Positions 5,035-5,450 of a stretch of 5,450 bases of DNA are shown here, piece by piece. The stretch covers positions 1-5,450 of the forward strand of contig MNVK01000020.1 of NCBI GenBank assembly GCA_001871685.1. Reading direction: 5' to 3'. The DNA is from Nitrospirae bacterium CG1_02_44_142. Lineage in GTDB: Bacteria > Nitrospirota > Thermodesulfovibrionia > Thermodesulfovibrionales > UBA1546. A program made the translations under genes and the position numbers. The number at the start of each line of letters is the position of its first letter. The stretch's first letter is position 1. The notes under the pieces were generated by a model that made no database searches, had not been told where the DNA came from, and worked only from the letters and a program-made list of their open reading frames with translations.

Positions 5035-5450
5035 ATGGAGCTTAGATATAATTCATTCGGCGCATATATGAAAAAGCGCTTCGGCACAACAATCTACAAG
5101 GTAAATGTGGACGCAGGCTTCACATGCCCGAACAGGGACGGCAGTCTCGGTTTCGGAGGCTGCATCTACTGCAACAATAACAGTTTCAGGCCTGGCTCAT
5201 GCAAGCCCACAATGTCGGTGAAGGAGCAGATAAAAAACGGCATTGCATATCTCAGCAGGAGATACGGAGTCAGCAAGTTCCTTGCATATTTTCAGCCCTA
5301 TTCAAACACATACGCGCCTGTTGAGGAACTGGAATCGCTTTATAAAGAGGCATTGCAGGAGCCGTCAGTAATCGGTCTTGCCATAGGCACAAGGCCCGAC
5401 TGTGTAGACAGCGAAAAGCTCGCACTGCTTGAGTCGTTAGGGGAAAAGCA
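5035..5450 (+). CDS. Radical SAM protein, YhcC/TIGR01212 family, 3'-truncated by window edge
   Basis: Only the first 138 codons are present; the family is usually about 300 residues. The N-terminus has the family signature GFTCPNRDGSLGFGGCIYCNN, with C31, C43 and C46 in a CX11CX2C spacing that ligates the radical SAM [4Fe-4S] cluster. AYFQPYSNTYAP (84-95) and IGLAIGTRPDCV (113-124) are also diagnostic of this family, which is related to the Elp3-like radical SAM group. Its substrate is not established as far as I know. An AAGGA (5025-5029) 5 bases before the ATG supports the start. It begins 22 bases after the toxin stop with no terminator visible, so it may be co-transcribed from the dinJ promoter, though there is no reason to think it is part of the toxin-antitoxin function. 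Confidence 0.93.
   Translation, partial: MELRYNSFGAYMKKRFGTTIYKVNVDAGFTCPNRDGSLGFGGCIYCNNNSFRPGSCKPTMSVKEQIKNGIAYLSRRYGVSKFLAYFQPYSNTYAPVEELESLYKEALQEPSVIGLAIGTRPDCVDSEKLALLESLGEK

Overview
The window is an ordinary-looking piece of a bacterial chromosome of moderate GC. It reads as Gram-negative-like, possibly Nitrospirota or Desulfobacterota. That assignment is a low-confidence impression from protein flavour, the recJ-rel order and the intergenic repeat style; no marker here settles it. Six protein genes fill almost all of it. No RNA gene, insertion sequence, CRISPR array or integrase was seen, and no gene-free stretch exceeds about 115 bases.

Left part (1-3925, + strand): a recJ single-strand exonuclease gene whose 5' end lies outside the window, then a full-length bifunctional (p)ppGpp synthetase/hydrolase (Rel/RSH). 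Three arrays of a degenerate 7-bp repeat sit here. Two lie inside the recJ reading frame and one fills the recJ-rel gap. Two of the arrays share a mirrored design: units of the form YAGGNNY read on the + strand, followed by the same units read on the - strand. The array at 461-523 is exactly nine heptamers (63 bp, 21 codons). Removing it on paper leaves the frame intact and gives a spacing between the DHH motif and the INP motif equal to that of E. coli RecJ as I recall it.

Middle (3945-4364, - strand): a small GGQ-motif protein with a lysine/arginine-rich tail, convergent with rel. It is a codon-recognition-free release factor of the ribosome-rescue type, most like mitochondrial MTRFR (C12orf65). 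It is divergently transcribed from the next block, and two good extended -10 promoters lie in the 112-bp gap.

Right part (4477-5450, + strand): a DinJ/RelB-type antitoxin and a YafQ-type mRNA interferase toxin overlapping by one base, then the start of a radical SAM gene of the YhcC (TIGR01212) family cut by the window end.

Taken together, rel (stringent response), the GGQ rescue factor (freeing stalled ribosomes) and YafQ (cutting mRNA on the ribosome) all act on translation under stress. That link is an inference from adjacency. The most unusual signal is the heptamer repeat family and its in-frame presence in recJ. A second theme is that rel, and probably the GGQ gene, have -10 boxes so close to their start codons, with no Shine-Dalgarno, that leaderless mRNAs are likely.
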